Program-made: the position numbers and the translations under genes
In this document: positions 44,340 to 52,479 of the stretch, piece by piece
How the letters are laid out: each line of letters opens with the position of its first letter
Numbering within the stretch: position 1 is the first letter of the stretch
Assembly: GCF_030182585.1 (NCBI RefSeq)
Contig: NZ_JARXOW010000001.1
Location: 2,542,001-2,606,000 of the forward strand
Direction of reading: 5' to 3'
DNA length: 64,000 nucleotides
Source: Pedobacter faecalis
Lineage (GTDB): Bacteria; Bacteroidota; Bacteroidia; Sphingobacteriales; Sphingobacteriaceae
The notes under the pieces: generated by a model
What the model saw: the letters and a program-made list of their open reading frames with translations, nothing else
What the model was told of the DNA's origin: nothing
Database searches by the model: none

Positions 44340-44417
44340 TCCTGAAAGTTATCCACATATTCGTAGGCTTAGTGTTCAATTTACAATCATTTTCTTCCTA
44401 ATGTTGCAATAAAAAAC

Positions 44418-44425
44418 TAGATTTG
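44418..44425 (+). promoter_or_regulatory. -7 element of the pdhA-pdhC unit
   Basis: TAGATTTG matches TAnnTTTG, 29 bases before the pdhA ATG at 44455. The -33 position is poor. Confidence 0.5.
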
Positions 44426-44454
44426 CTAGCGTAAAATAAATCTATACCCAAATA

Positions 44455-45450
44455 ATGAGTGCAGTAGAAATTAATAAAGATACTTATCTAAAGTGGTTTG
44501 AGTCGATGTTGCTTATGCGCAAGTTCGAAGAGAAAACAGGTCAGCTATACGGGCAACAGAAAATAAGGGGTTTTTGCCATCTATATATCGGTCAGGAAGC
44601 TGTCGTTGCAGGAGCTGTGTCAGCTATGCAGAAGGGAGACTCTATGATTACGGCGTATCGGGACCATGCTCACGCGCTGGCTCTGGGTGTGAGTGCTAAT
44701 TCAATCATGGCTGAAATGTATGGAAAGGCCACTGGCTGCTCGAAAGGCAAGGGTGGTTCTATGCACCTCTTCAGTAAGGAACATAATTTCTATGGCGGAC
44801 ACGGAATCGTGGGCGGACAAATTCCTTTGGGGGCAGGGATTGCTTTTGCAGAAAAATACAAGGGAACATCTAACGTAAACGTATGTTACATGGGTGATGG
44901 CGCCGTTCGCCAGGGGGCGCTTAATGAGGCATTTAACATGGCTATGCTTTGGAAGCTGCCCGTGGTATTCGTTTGTGAAAATAACGGATATGCAATGGGT
45001 ACATCTGTGGAGCGCACTACCAATATGACCGATATTTATAAGATTGGTCTCGGCTTCGATATGCCTTGTGCACCGGTAGATGGTATGGATCCGGTAGCCG
45101 TACATAACGCTATGGATGAAGCGTTCCAGCGGGCAAGAAACGGTGAGGGCCCCACTTTCCTTGAAATGCGCACGTATCGTTACCGCGGACATTCCATGTC
45201 AGATCCTGCTAAATACAGGACAAAAGAAGAACTTGAGGATTATAAATCTAAAGACCCTATCGAAAAAGTAAGGGAAGTTATATTAAAGGAGAAATATGCT
45301 GACGAAGCATGGATTGAAGGCATTGAGTCCCGCGTGAAAGAGATTGTTGATGAGTCAGTGAAGTTTGCCGAAGAGTCGCCATGGCCGGAAGCTGCGGAGC
45401 TTTATAAAGATGTTTACGCACAGCAGGACTATCCTTACGTTTTAGATTAA
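44455..45450 (+). CDS. pdhA: Pyruvate dehydrogenase E1 component, alpha subunit
   Basis: A 331-residue thiamine-diphosphate subunit of the E1 heterotetramer, which decarboxylates pyruvate and transfers acetyl to E2. The thiamine site is seen as YMGDGAVRQGALNEAFNMA and VCENNGYAMGT, and the phosphorylation-loop homologue as YRYRGHSMSDP. The E2 gene follows after 28 bases. The beta subunit gene is not adjacent and must lie elsewhere in the genome. Confidence 0.96.
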   Translation: MSAVEINKDTYLKWFESMLLMRKFEEKTGQLYGQQKIRGFCHLYIGQEAVVAGAVSAMQKGDSMITAYRDHAHALALGVSANSIMAEMYGKATGCSKGKGGSMHLFSKEHNFYGGHGIVGGQIPLGAGIAFAEKYKGTSNVNVCYMGDGAVRQGALNEAFNMAMLWKLPVVFVCENNGYAMGTSVERTTNMTDIYKIGLGFDMPCAPVDGMDPVAVHNAMDEAFQRARNGEGPTFLEMRTYRYRGHSMSDPAKYRTKEELEDYKSKDPIEKVREVILKEKYADEAWIEGIESRVKEIVDESVKFAEESPWPEAAELYKDVYAQQDYPYVLD

Positions 45451-45478
45451 TTACATACGCATTTCAAGAGATATTAAG

Positions 45479-47134
45479 ATGGCTGAAATAATTAGAATGC
45501 CAAAAATGAGCGACACCATGACCGAGGGGGTTATGGCTAAGTGGCATAAAAAAGTTGGCGATAAGATAAAAAGCGGAGACGTCCTTGCTGAGGTTGAGAC
45601 TGACAAGGCGACCATGGATCTGGAATCTTACTGGGACGGCACCATATTATATATTGGTGTGGAAGAAGGTAAGGCAGTGCCTGTTGACGCCGTTATCGCA
45701 GTAGTAGGCAAGGAAGGTGAAGATTATAAAGCGCTTTTAGCATCCGAAGACAAGCCGTCAGGAGCTGAATCTGAACCGGCTGGTAAGCCTGAAGATGGGC
45801 CAGATAGTTCAGCAGGCAATGCACCGGCATCCGGGGGACTTTCAGAGCAGGATCTGGAGAAAATGGGTGTTAGTGTAATCCGCATGCCTCTGCTTAGTGA
45901 TACAATGACAGAAGGTGTTATTGCTGAATGGCACAAGAAAGTGGGAGATAAGGTGAAGGACGACGATATACTGGCCGATGTTGAAACCGACAAGGCAACG
46001 ATGGAGGTGATGGGCTATGCGTCAGGAACACTTTTACATATAGGCGTTGAAAAAGGCCAGGCGGCAAAAGTCAATGGCATTATTGCCATTGTAGGACCTG
46101 AAGGTACAGACATAAGCGGCATTTTAAATCAAGGCGATGTTAAGCCGGCTGCTTCCGCTAAGGAAGAGAAGCCTGCTGCTGGTTCCGACGCCCGCTCAGT
46201 TGATCATAAAGAAGAGAAGGCCGTAGTCTCGGGAACAGGCGATCGCGTTAAGGCATCTCCGCTTGCCAGACGGATTGCGCTCGAGAAAGGTATTGACCTG
46301 ACACAGGTTGCAGGGAGCGCGGACGGCGGACGTATTATAAAAAAGGATGTCGAAAGCTTTAAACCTGAGGCTGGTTCTAAAAAAACAGAAGCTACAACGG
46401 GTGCAGACACAGGAAAGTCGGCTGCGCCAGTGATACCACAGTTTGTAGGTGAAGAAAGATTTACTGAGAAGCCTGTTTCACAGATGCGTAAAGTGATCGC
46501 GAAGCGTTTGTCAGAAAGTTTATTTACCGCACCTCATTTTTATCTCACCATTAGCGTAGATATGGATAGTGCCATATCAGCGCGCACAGCGATAAATGCG
46601 GTTGCGCCTGTTAAAGTATCATTTAATGATATCGTAATCAAGGCAGTTGCTGTCGCACTTAAAAAGCATCCTGCGGTCAACTCGTCATGGGGTGGTGATA
46701 AGATCCGCTTCAACGAGCACACGAACATTGGTGTGGCTATGGCTGTTGAGGATGGCTTGTTAGTTCCGGTAGTTCGCTTTGCAGACGGTAAATCATTATC
46801 CCACATTTCTGCAGAAGTGAAAGAATACGGACAAAAGGCGAAGGCTAAGAAACTGCAGCCGTCGGACTGGGAAGGCTCAACCTTTACCGTGTCTAACCTT
46901 GGTATGTTCGGTATTGACGAGTTTACTTCAATCATTAACGCTCCCGATGGTGCTATTTTATCTGTAGGAGCAATTCAGCAGGTACCTGTTGTGAAAAACG
47001 GCGCTGTCGTTCCAGGAAACGTGATGAAGCTGACATTAGGATGCGACCATCGCGTAGTTGACGGGGCCACTGGTGCCGCTTTCCTTCAAACCCTAAAGGG
47101 TCTACTGGAAGAGCCGATCAGATTGCTTGCATAA
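45479..47134 (+). CDS. pdhC: Pyruvate dehydrogenase E2 component (dihydrolipoamide acetyltransferase)
   Basis: A 551-residue core subunit of the pyruvate dehydrogenase complex. Two lipoyl domains are present, each with the modified lysine in ETDKATM (K43 and K172), an E1/E3-binding domain at about 257-292 (SPLARRIALEKGIDL), Ala/Glu/Lys-rich linkers, and the acetyltransferase domain ending with the active site DHRVVDG. The first lipoyl domain is followed by an acidic, Pro-rich hinge. It closes with a strong terminator and is preceded by pdhA. Confidence 0.96.
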   Translation: MAEIIRMPKMSDTMTEGVMAKWHKKVGDKIKSGDVLAEVETDKATMDLESYWDGTILYIGVEEGKAVPVDAVIAVVGKEGEDYKALLASEDKPSGAESEPAGKPEDGPDSSAGNAPASGGLSEQDLEKMGVSVIRMPLLSDTMTEGVIAEWHKKVGDKVKDDDILADVETDKATMEVMGYASGTLLHIGVEKGQAAKVNGIIAIVGPEGTDISGILNQGDVKPAASAKEEKPAAGSDARSVDHKEEKAVVSGTGDRVKASPLARRIALEKGIDLTQVAGSADGGRIIKKDVESFKPEAGSKKTEATTGADTGKSAAPVIPQFVGEERFTEKPVSQMRKVIAKRLSESLFTAPHFYLTISVDMDSAISARTAINAVAPVKVSFNDIVIKAVAVALKKHPAVNSSWGGDKIRFNEHTNIGVAMAVEDGLLVPVVRFADGKSLSHISAEVKEYGQKAKAKKLQPSDWEGSTFTVSNLGMFGIDEFTSIINAPDGAILSVGAIQQVPVVKNGAVVPGNVMKLTLGCDHRVVDGATGAAFLQTLKGLLEEPIRLLA

Positions 47135-47151
47135 TAGTGATCTTTATAAAT

Positions 47152-47185
47152 AAAAGGTTGCCCTCGCACAGGGCAACCTTTTTTT
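47152..47185 (+). terminator. Rho-independent terminator of pdhA-pdhC
   Basis: A perfect 13-bp stem AAAAGGTTGCCCT / AGGGCAACCTTTT with loop CGCAC and a further T run. Its tail overlaps the T-rich -33 region of the hisS promoter. Confidence 0.93.
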
Positions 47186-47202
47186 ATGCCTGTTAGTTTT
47201 TG

Positions 47203-47210
47203 TATTTTTG
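47203..47210 (+). promoter_or_regulatory. -7 element of hisS, four bases before the start codon
   Basis: TATTTTTG matches TAnnTTTG and is followed by CGCC and the hisS ATG. Transcription should begin at or beside the start codon. The -33 position falls in the terminator T run (47179-47185). Confidence 0.6.
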
Positions 47211-47214
47211 CGCC

Positions 47215-48609
47215 ATGTCGAGTATTAAACCCTCATTAGTAAAAGGAACCCGCGATTTTTCTCCAAAGGAGATGGTTAGACGTAATTATATTTTTGAAAC
47301 CATTAAAAGGGTTTTCAGAAAATATGGCTATGCTGAGATACAGACACCTTCCATGGAGAATCTGTCAACACTAACGGGTAAGTATGGTGACGAGGGAGAC
47401 AAACTGATCTTTAAAATATTGAACAGCGGAGACTTTCTATCGAAGGTGGATGCTGACGTCCTCAACAGTCGAACAAGCAACATTCTTCTCCCGTCAATTA
47501 CAGAGAAGGCGCTCAGATATGACTTAACTGTTCCGTTTGCGCGATATGTCGTGATGCACCAGGCAGATATTTCCTTTCCCTTTAAACGCTATCAGGTACA
47601 ACCTGTATGGCGGGCAGACAGGCCGCAAAAAGGTCGTTACAGGGAATTTTACCAATGTGATGCCGATGTAGTCGGTTCGGAGAGTTTGCTCAATGAAGCT
47701 GAGTTCGTTCTGATCTACCAGGAGGCGCTGACTAATCTTGGGCTGAATGATTTCACAATAAAAATAAATAATCGCAAGATATTGTCTGGAATCGCTGAGA
47801 TCTTAGGTAAGCCGGACTTGATCGTTGACATGACGATTGCCATTGATAAACTCGATAAAATCGGATTAGATGGTGTAATTGCTGAACTTATTGAGAGAGG
47901 GTTTTCAGCTTCCGACATCGAAAAGCTAAGGCCAATTATTTTGCTTTCGGGATCCGTTACGCAGAAGCTGGAGAACCTGGATATGGTATTGTCGTCTTCA
48001 CCTATAGGTACAGAGGGTCTGAGCGAGCTGCGGCAGGTGTTTGAATACCTTAGCTTATTGTCGGGAGATAATGACCTTGCGGGTAACGTTGACCTGGATG
48101 TAACCTTAGCCCGCGGGTTAAATTACTATACGGGCTGCATCTTCGAAGTAAAAGCCAATCAGGTAAGCATCGGCAGTATCGGCGGCGGCGGTCGGTACGA
48201 TAACCTGACGGGCATGTTTGGTTTAAAGGGACTTACCGGCGTAGGGATATCATTTGGGGCCGACCGTATCTATGACGTGCTTGAAGAATTGAATCTGTTT
48301 CCAGAATCGGTGCTGACCGGTACGCAGGTCCTGATCAGTAATTTCGATGCAGAAGCCGAAAGATACGCGTTGCCATTACTCAAGCGATTACGTACAGCTG
48401 GAATCAGTGCTGAACTCTATCCATCTCACGCGAAGCTGAAAAAACAGATGGGTTATGCTGACTCTAAAAATATTCCGTATGTGATTCTGATAGGAAGTGA
48501 AGAGATGACAGACGGGCAGCTTACTTTAAAAGACATGCAAAGCGGCGATCAAAAACGCCTGTCGATCGACTCAATTGTCGCTTTATTTCAGGCCTGTAAG
48601 GCTGACTAA
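47215..48609 (+). CDS. hisS: Histidine-tRNA ligase
   Basis: A 464-residue class II synthetase. It has the motif 1 region VKGTRDFSP, motif 2 RYQVQPVWRADRPQKGRYREF, the histidine motif GRYDNLTG near the middle of the catalytic domain, and a C-terminal anticodon-binding domain starting around VLISNF. ATG 47215 is preferred over the in-frame 47200 ATG because MSSIKPSLVKGTRDF is the family N-terminus and the -7 element lies between the two. Confidence 0.96.
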   Translation: MSSIKPSLVKGTRDFSPKEMVRRNYIFETIKRVFRKYGYAEIQTPSMENLSTLTGKYGDEGDKLIFKILNSGDFLSKVDADVLNSRTSNILLPSITEKALRYDLTVPFARYVVMHQADISFPFKRYQVQPVWRADRPQKGRYREFYQCDADVVGSESLLNEAEFVLIYQEALTNLGLNDFTIKINNRKILSGIAEILGKPDLIVDMTIAIDKLDKIGLDGVIAELIERGFSASDIEKLRPIILLSGSVTQKLENLDMVLSSSPIGTEGLSELRQVFEYLSLLSGDNDLAGNVDLDVTLARGLNYYTGCIFEVKANQVSIGSIGGGGRYDNLTGMFGLKGLTGVGISFGADRIYDVLEELNLFPESVLTGTQVLISNFDAEAERYALPLLKRLRTAGISAELYPSHAKLKKQMGYADSKNIPYVILIGSEEMTDGQLTLKDMQSGDQKRLSIDSIVALFQACKAD

Positions 48610-48612
48610 TAT

Positions 48613-49005
48613 TTAGTAAGATTTTCCGGATAGAATGCCTTCGATCTTGTCCAGCAGATCGTCAATATCGAACGGTTTAGCTAGAAAGCCATTGGGTTTG
48701 AACTCACCATGCTGGATATTTTCCGCTGTGTATCGTGCCGATATCATCAGCACAGGAATATGTGCCGTTTTTTCTTCAGACCTGATTTGTTTCAACAGAT
48801 CTCTCCCATCCCCGTCCGGTAACATGATATCGAGTATAATCAGATCCGGCTTTGAGGCTTCAATATGCGACATCATGTCTGCGCTTTTGTTGAAGCCAGA
48901 TACTTTGTACGCTTCGCTCTGTAAAATAAGCGTGATCACGTCAAGAATCGCATGATTATCCTCGATGACCAAAATGTTTTTGTAAACTGCGGTGCCCTTT
49001 GCCAA
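48613..49005 (-). CDS. Single-domain response regulator
   Basis: A 130-residue receiver-only protein. The acidic pocket is E15/D16 (VIEDN), the phosphoacceptor is D59 (LIILDIMLPDGDG), and the switch residues S/T and K are in MISARY and LAKPFD. With no output domain it must act by binding partners or as a phosphorelay shuttle, unlike classic DNA-binding regulators. The start is TTG at 49005; a -7-like TATATTTG lies 22 bases upstream. It converges on hisS with three bases between, and no kinase gene is near. Confidence 0.92.
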   Translation of the reverse strand: MAKGTAVYKNILVIEDNHAILDVITLILQSEAYKVSGFNKSADMMSHIEASKPDLIILDIMLPDGDGRDLLKQIRSEEKTAHIPVLMISARYTAENIQHGEFKPNGFLAKPFDIDDLLDKIEGILSGKSY

Positions 49006-49026
49006 GTCAGATTAATTTGTTGAATA

Positions 49027-49034
49027 CAAATATA
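49027..49034 (-). promoter_or_regulatory. -7 element of the response regulator gene
   Basis: Minus-strand TATATTTG matches TAnnTTTG, 21 bases before the TTG start at 49005. Confidence 0.45.
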
Positions 49035-49189
49035 TTAAGAAATTAGATTGTTTATATTTTTTTTAAAACTAATAAACAAAATTAATGCGCATTGGTGGAG
49101 TTTAAACACCCTCACATTGTGTTTGATAGTTTTTTTAAATATGTTTATAACCTTATACAGATTAAATTGTTTGAAGTTAATAAACAGCC

Positions 49190-50173
49190 ATGTTGAAAAG
49201 AATATCCTTTGTATTGTCGCTGCTCTTCTCGTTATCAGCGTTTGCACAAAAATCAGACACCTTATCTGTAACCCTTGAAAATGTAGGTTATCCTCACCCG
49301 GTAAAGTTCTTTCCGGTGCATACCGAGGGCCAGGATCTCCGGATGGCCTACATGGATATCATGCCTGGCAGGATAAGCAACGGCAGAACTGTCGTATTGT
49401 TTCATGGAAAGAACTTCGGTGGATATTACTGGACTAATGTTATAAAGGCGCTAACCGATCGCGGGTTCAGGGTTATCGTGCCGGATCAGATTGGATTTGG
49501 TAGGTCGTCAAAAGCATTCATACATTATAGTTTCCATCAAATGGCGCGCTGGAACAAAGCACTTCTTGATACCTTGAAGATCCAGCGGGCAAGCGTGCTC
49601 GGCCACTCGATGGGCGGAATGCTTGCCACGCGTTTTGCCTTGATGTATCCGGAGCGTACCGAGAAATTGCTCTTGGAGAACCCTATCGGTCTCGAAGACT
49701 ACCGGCGTTTCGTACCTTATATAACCACGGAAGAGCAGTACCGCACCGAGTTGAAATCGACCGCAGAAAGCATCAGACGGTATTATCAGAGTTCTTATTT
49801 CACCGTCTGGAAACCTGAATATGAAGAACTGGTGAACATTGCTGCCGGAGTTACGGCGAGCGCAGACTTCCCCAGGTGGGCCAGGGTTGCTGCGCTAACA
49901 TATACTATGATTTATGAACAGCCGGTAGTATATGAATTCTACAACATCAAGGTTCCTACGGTGCTTTTTATCGGGAAACAAGACCGCACGATCGTGGGGA
50001 AGGGCTTGTTAACACCCGATCAGCAAGCTTTATATGGGCGTTATACACTTTTAGGCAAGCAAACCGCAGCTAAAATCCCCGGCGCCAAAATCGTAGAATT
50101 CGACGCGTGCGGACATATCCCCCATATCGAGATACCCACAGAGTTCAATGTGTCACTTCTGGGAAGCCTTTAG
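49190..50173 (+). CDS. Exported alpha/beta hydrolase
   Basis: A 327-residue hydrolase with a signal peptide (MLKRISFVLSLLFSLSAFAQ). The fold landmarks are the oxyanion region VVLFHGKNFGG, nucleophile elbow GHSMGG with S140, an aspartate in FIGKQDRT and the C-terminal histidine in ACGHIPHIE. Substrate unknown. Its stop codon overlaps that of the convergent oxidoreductase gene. Confidence 0.9.
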   Translation: MLKRISFVLSLLFSLSAFAQKSDTLSVTLENVGYPHPVKFFPVHTEGQDLRMAYMDIMPGRISNGRTVVLFHGKNFGGYYWTNVIKALTDRGFRVIVPDQIGFGRSSKAFIHYSFHQMARWNKALLDTLKIQRASVLGHSMGGMLATRFALMYPERTEKLLLENPIGLEDYRRFVPYITTEEQYRTELKSTAESIRRYYQSSYFTVWKPEYEELVNIAAGVTASADFPRWARVAALTYTMIYEQPVVYEFYNIKVPTVLFIGKQDRTIVGKGLLTPDQQALYGRYTLLGKQTAAKIPGAKIVEFDACGHIPHIEIPTEFNVSLLGSL

Positions 50174-51189
50174 TTGGCGGCTTCCAGAATTTCTAGTTGA
50201 GCAATGACCTGATCAGGGCTTACCGGGTATGGGACGTCATTCACTATGTTTTGGTATACGGCTTCAAACAAGTCCAGGTAATTTCCGCGGAGCGAAGGAA
50301 CTGTTTCGACAGTCTTGTTTCCCGACTGGTCAACCAAAGTAAGCTTGCCGGCTGTGCCAGCCGCTTCTATACCATAGGTATCGTTGTCCAGCTTCATGCC
50401 TCCCAGCAACTGCTCTTCCTGACTATCGGCCCTCACCTTATGAAGTGAGCCAAGATTGCCGTGGACCACAAAGGCCGGCAAAGGATCCGCCAGTAATAAG
50501 TTAGCGTGCACAAACACGTTTACGCTGTCTGGATAGCTTAAATGGATAGAGAAATAATCATCCACGCGCGTGTTCTCCCGGTTCATTCCCAATATCTTAT
50601 GAAAAGATAGCGGCTTACCAAATACACTGATCGCCTGATCCAGTAGGTGCGGGCCAAGGTCATACATCAGGCCGCTTGCAGCATACGGTTCTTCCTTAAA
50701 AGTCTTCGGGCCAATTGCTGCCCTGTATCTATCGTAGCGGAAGTGAACTTCGTTAAGTTTACCCAGTCTACCGCTGTCTATAACCTCCCTAACCGCTCTG
50801 AAGTCGCTGTCCCAGCGCCGGTTCTGATAAAAAAGAATTTTCCGGCCAACAGACTCCGCCAAAGCAAATAACTCCAGCGCTTCTGCCGAAGTCGCGGTAA
50901 AAGGCTTCTCAACAAGGATGTGCTTACCCGCCCGTAAACATCTGGCTGCATAATCGTAATGCGTATAATTGGGGGTGTTGATGATCATCAGCTCGATGCG
51001 CTCGTCGGCTATCAACTCATCAATAGTATCATAGCTAATTAGCCCGGGGTAGTCGCCTGCAGCAGCTTTTTTGCTGCGTTCTGTAACCGCATGAAAATGG
51101 AAGCCCTGATGCGCATGTACAAAGGGAGCGTGAAACACCTTCCCCGACATGCCATAAGCCATCAGGCCTGTAGTTATTTGTCTATTCAT
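50170..51189 (-). CDS. Gfo/Idh/MocA family oxidoreductase
   Basis: A 339-residue NAD(P)-dependent enzyme. The N-terminal Rossmann part starts GLMAYGMSGKVFHAPFV; the EKPF motif (LVEKPFTAT) with its lysine in the active site is present. The family acts on sugars and inositols. The upstream bases TATTTTTA-GCCT-ATG form a weak match to the near-start -7 pattern. It converges on the hydrolase gene with overlapping stops. Confidence 0.92.
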   Translation of the reverse strand: MNRQITTGLMAYGMSGKVFHAPFVHAHQGFHFHAVTERSKKAAAGDYPGLISYDTIDELIADERIELMIINTPNYTHYDYAARCLRAGKHILVEKPFTATSAEALELFALAESVGRKILFYQNRRWDSDFRAVREVIDSGRLGKLNEVHFRYDRYRAAIGPKTFKEEPYAASGLMYDLGPHLLDQAISVFGKPLSFHKILGMNRENTRVDDYFSIHLSYPDSVNVFVHANLLLADPLPAFVVHGNLGSLHKVRADSQEEQLLGGMKLDNDTYGIEAAGTAGKLTLVDQSGNKTVETVPSLRGNYLDLFEAVYQNIVNDVPYPVSPDQVIAQLEILEAAN

Positions 51190-51253
51190 AGGCTAAAAAT
51201 AGTAAATCATCCAGCGCCAAGCTAATTTATAACGAGAAAGCTGAAAGGTGTCG

Positions 51254-51261
51254 TACATTTG
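51254..51261 (+). promoter_or_regulatory. -7 element of the gene at 51266, four bases before the ATG
   Basis: TACATTTG matches TAnnTTTG and is followed by CATT and the ATG. This fits a leaderless transcript. Confidence 0.5.
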
Positions 51262-51265
51262 CATT

Positions 51266-51610
51266 ATGAAGCCTGCAGAAATACATACCAAGTGGAAAGA
51301 ATTGCAAAGAAGGATCGCCCAAGATTTCGAATCTGAAGAACCTGATTTGAAGGTGGTTTTGTTTTTAATAGGTGTTCAGGAGTTGGGAAGAGGACCAGGC
51401 AAATACAGCAAGCGTCAAAAAGAAGAACTCATGCACATCGCTACCTGCCGCCTGCTTAGCGAAATGGGTTTTTACGAACTGGAGGGTCTGGACCAGGATG
51501 GCTGGCCCCATTGGAAGCTGGTGAAAGCCGTCCCTTCATACGCATTAATGGAGCAGGAGCTTTTACTAAAGTCACTGGCCATTCATTATTTCGAGGACAT
51601 ATACGAGTAA
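51266..51610 (+). CDS. Conserved-looking hypothetical protein
   Basis: A 114-residue soluble protein, mostly helical, with a WKELQRRIAQDF start and a mid-section GVQELGRGPGKYSKRQKEELMHIATCRLL. No signal peptide or membrane segment. I do not recognise the family. The ATG at 51266 is preferred to the in-frame 51248 ATG, which precedes the -7 element. It stands alone, followed by the terminator shared with the convergent lipoprotein gene. Confidence 0.75.
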   Translation: MKPAEIHTKWKELQRRIAQDFESEEPDLKVVLFLIGVQELGRGPGKYSKRQKEELMHIATCRLLSEMGFYELEGLDQDGWPHWKLVKAVPSYALMEQELLLKSLAIHYFEDIYE

Positions 51611-51621
51611 CCAGCTGTATT

Positions 51622-51662
51622 AAAAAATAAAAAAGACCCCATTGTCTTAATGGAGCCTTTTT
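51622..51662 (-). terminator. Terminator of the OmpA-like lipoprotein gene
   Basis: The minus-strand RNA forms a 14-bp stem with two G-U wobbles and loop AAGAC, followed by a long U run. On the plus strand the two wobbles become mismatches, so it works best for the minus-strand gene but may serve both. Confidence 0.75.
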
Positions 51663-51685
51663 CAATAGGTAGATGGAAATGCCGA

Positions 51686-52366
51686 TTATTTGCCTTGTTG
51701 CTTCGCTTCCTGAATTAACTTATCGTTCGCAACGATAACCACCTCAACTCTTCGGTTGGCCGCGCGCCCATCTTCAGTAGCATTATCTGCAATAGGCTCA
51801 GAGAATCCTTTTCCAATTGTGATCAGGCGCGATGAAGGCACACCCTGTGAAATCGCATAAGCTTTAACTGCTGCCGCTCTTCTTTCTGAAAGACCCTGAT
51901 TGTAGCTTTCTGATCCCTTGTTGTCTGTATGACCGATGATCTTAATGTCGGTATTCGGATACTGATTTAATGAACTTGCCAAGGCCTGAACGTTAGTCTT
52001 CGCTTGTGCGGTGAGGTCCGATTTATCGAAACCAAACAAGATACCACTGTCGAACTTAACAATAATACCTTCTCCTTCACGAATGACTTCAGCGTTCGGA
52101 ATAGCATTTTGGATCTCTGCAGCCTGCTTGTCCATTCTCTTACCAATGAAACCCCCAGCAGTACCGCCCACTGCAGCGCCGATTACTGCACCAACCGCCG
52201 TGTTACCTGCTTTCTTTCCAATGATAGCACCAATCACACCTCCCGTTGCAGCACCGATTCCCGCGCCTTTTTGTGTCTTGGTCATACTGTCGCAACCTTG
52301 CAATGTCATCGCCCCGATGGCTATCGCCATACTGAAAGTGGCTATTTTAAATCTCGATGTTGTCAT
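51686..52366 (-). CDS. OmpA-family lipoprotein with glycine-zipper domain
   Basis: A 226-residue lipoprotein: signal peptide and lipobox LQGC, a glycine-zipper stretch (about 35-75, with GAGIGAATGGVIGAIIG) that can insert into membranes, and an OmpA C-terminal domain (IIGHTDNKGSESYNQGLSERRAAAV) that binds peptidoglycan. It resembles the SlyB/YiaD type of envelope protein. ATG 52366 gives a proper signal; the in-frame ATG at 52390 would lengthen the N-terminus with charged residues. Confidence 0.9.
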   Translation of the reverse strand: MTTSRFKIATFSMAIAIGAMTLQGCDSMTKTQKGAGIGAATGGVIGAIIGKKAGNTAVGAVIGAAVGGTAGGFIGKRMDKQAAEIQNAIPNAEVIREGEGIIVKFDSGILFGFDKSDLTAQAKTNVQALASSLNQYPNTDIKIIGHTDNKGSESYNQGLSERRAAAVKAYAISQGVPSSRLITIGKGFSEPIADNATEDGRAANRRVEVVIVANDKLIQEAKQQGK

Positions 52367-52479
52367 AACTTTTCTATTTATGATCGCCATAAATCAAACC
52401 TAGTGCCAAAACCTTTAGCTTGCTCCCTTTAAGTACCGCAGACCTCAGCCCGTGTAAATGCGACCAGTATACTGTACAC

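Noticed and set aside
44349..44357. Replication-origin element suggested by a perfect DnaA box
   Set aside because: Only one box, no cluster, no AT-rich unwinding element or dnaA/dnaN gene; one occurrence is near the chance level.
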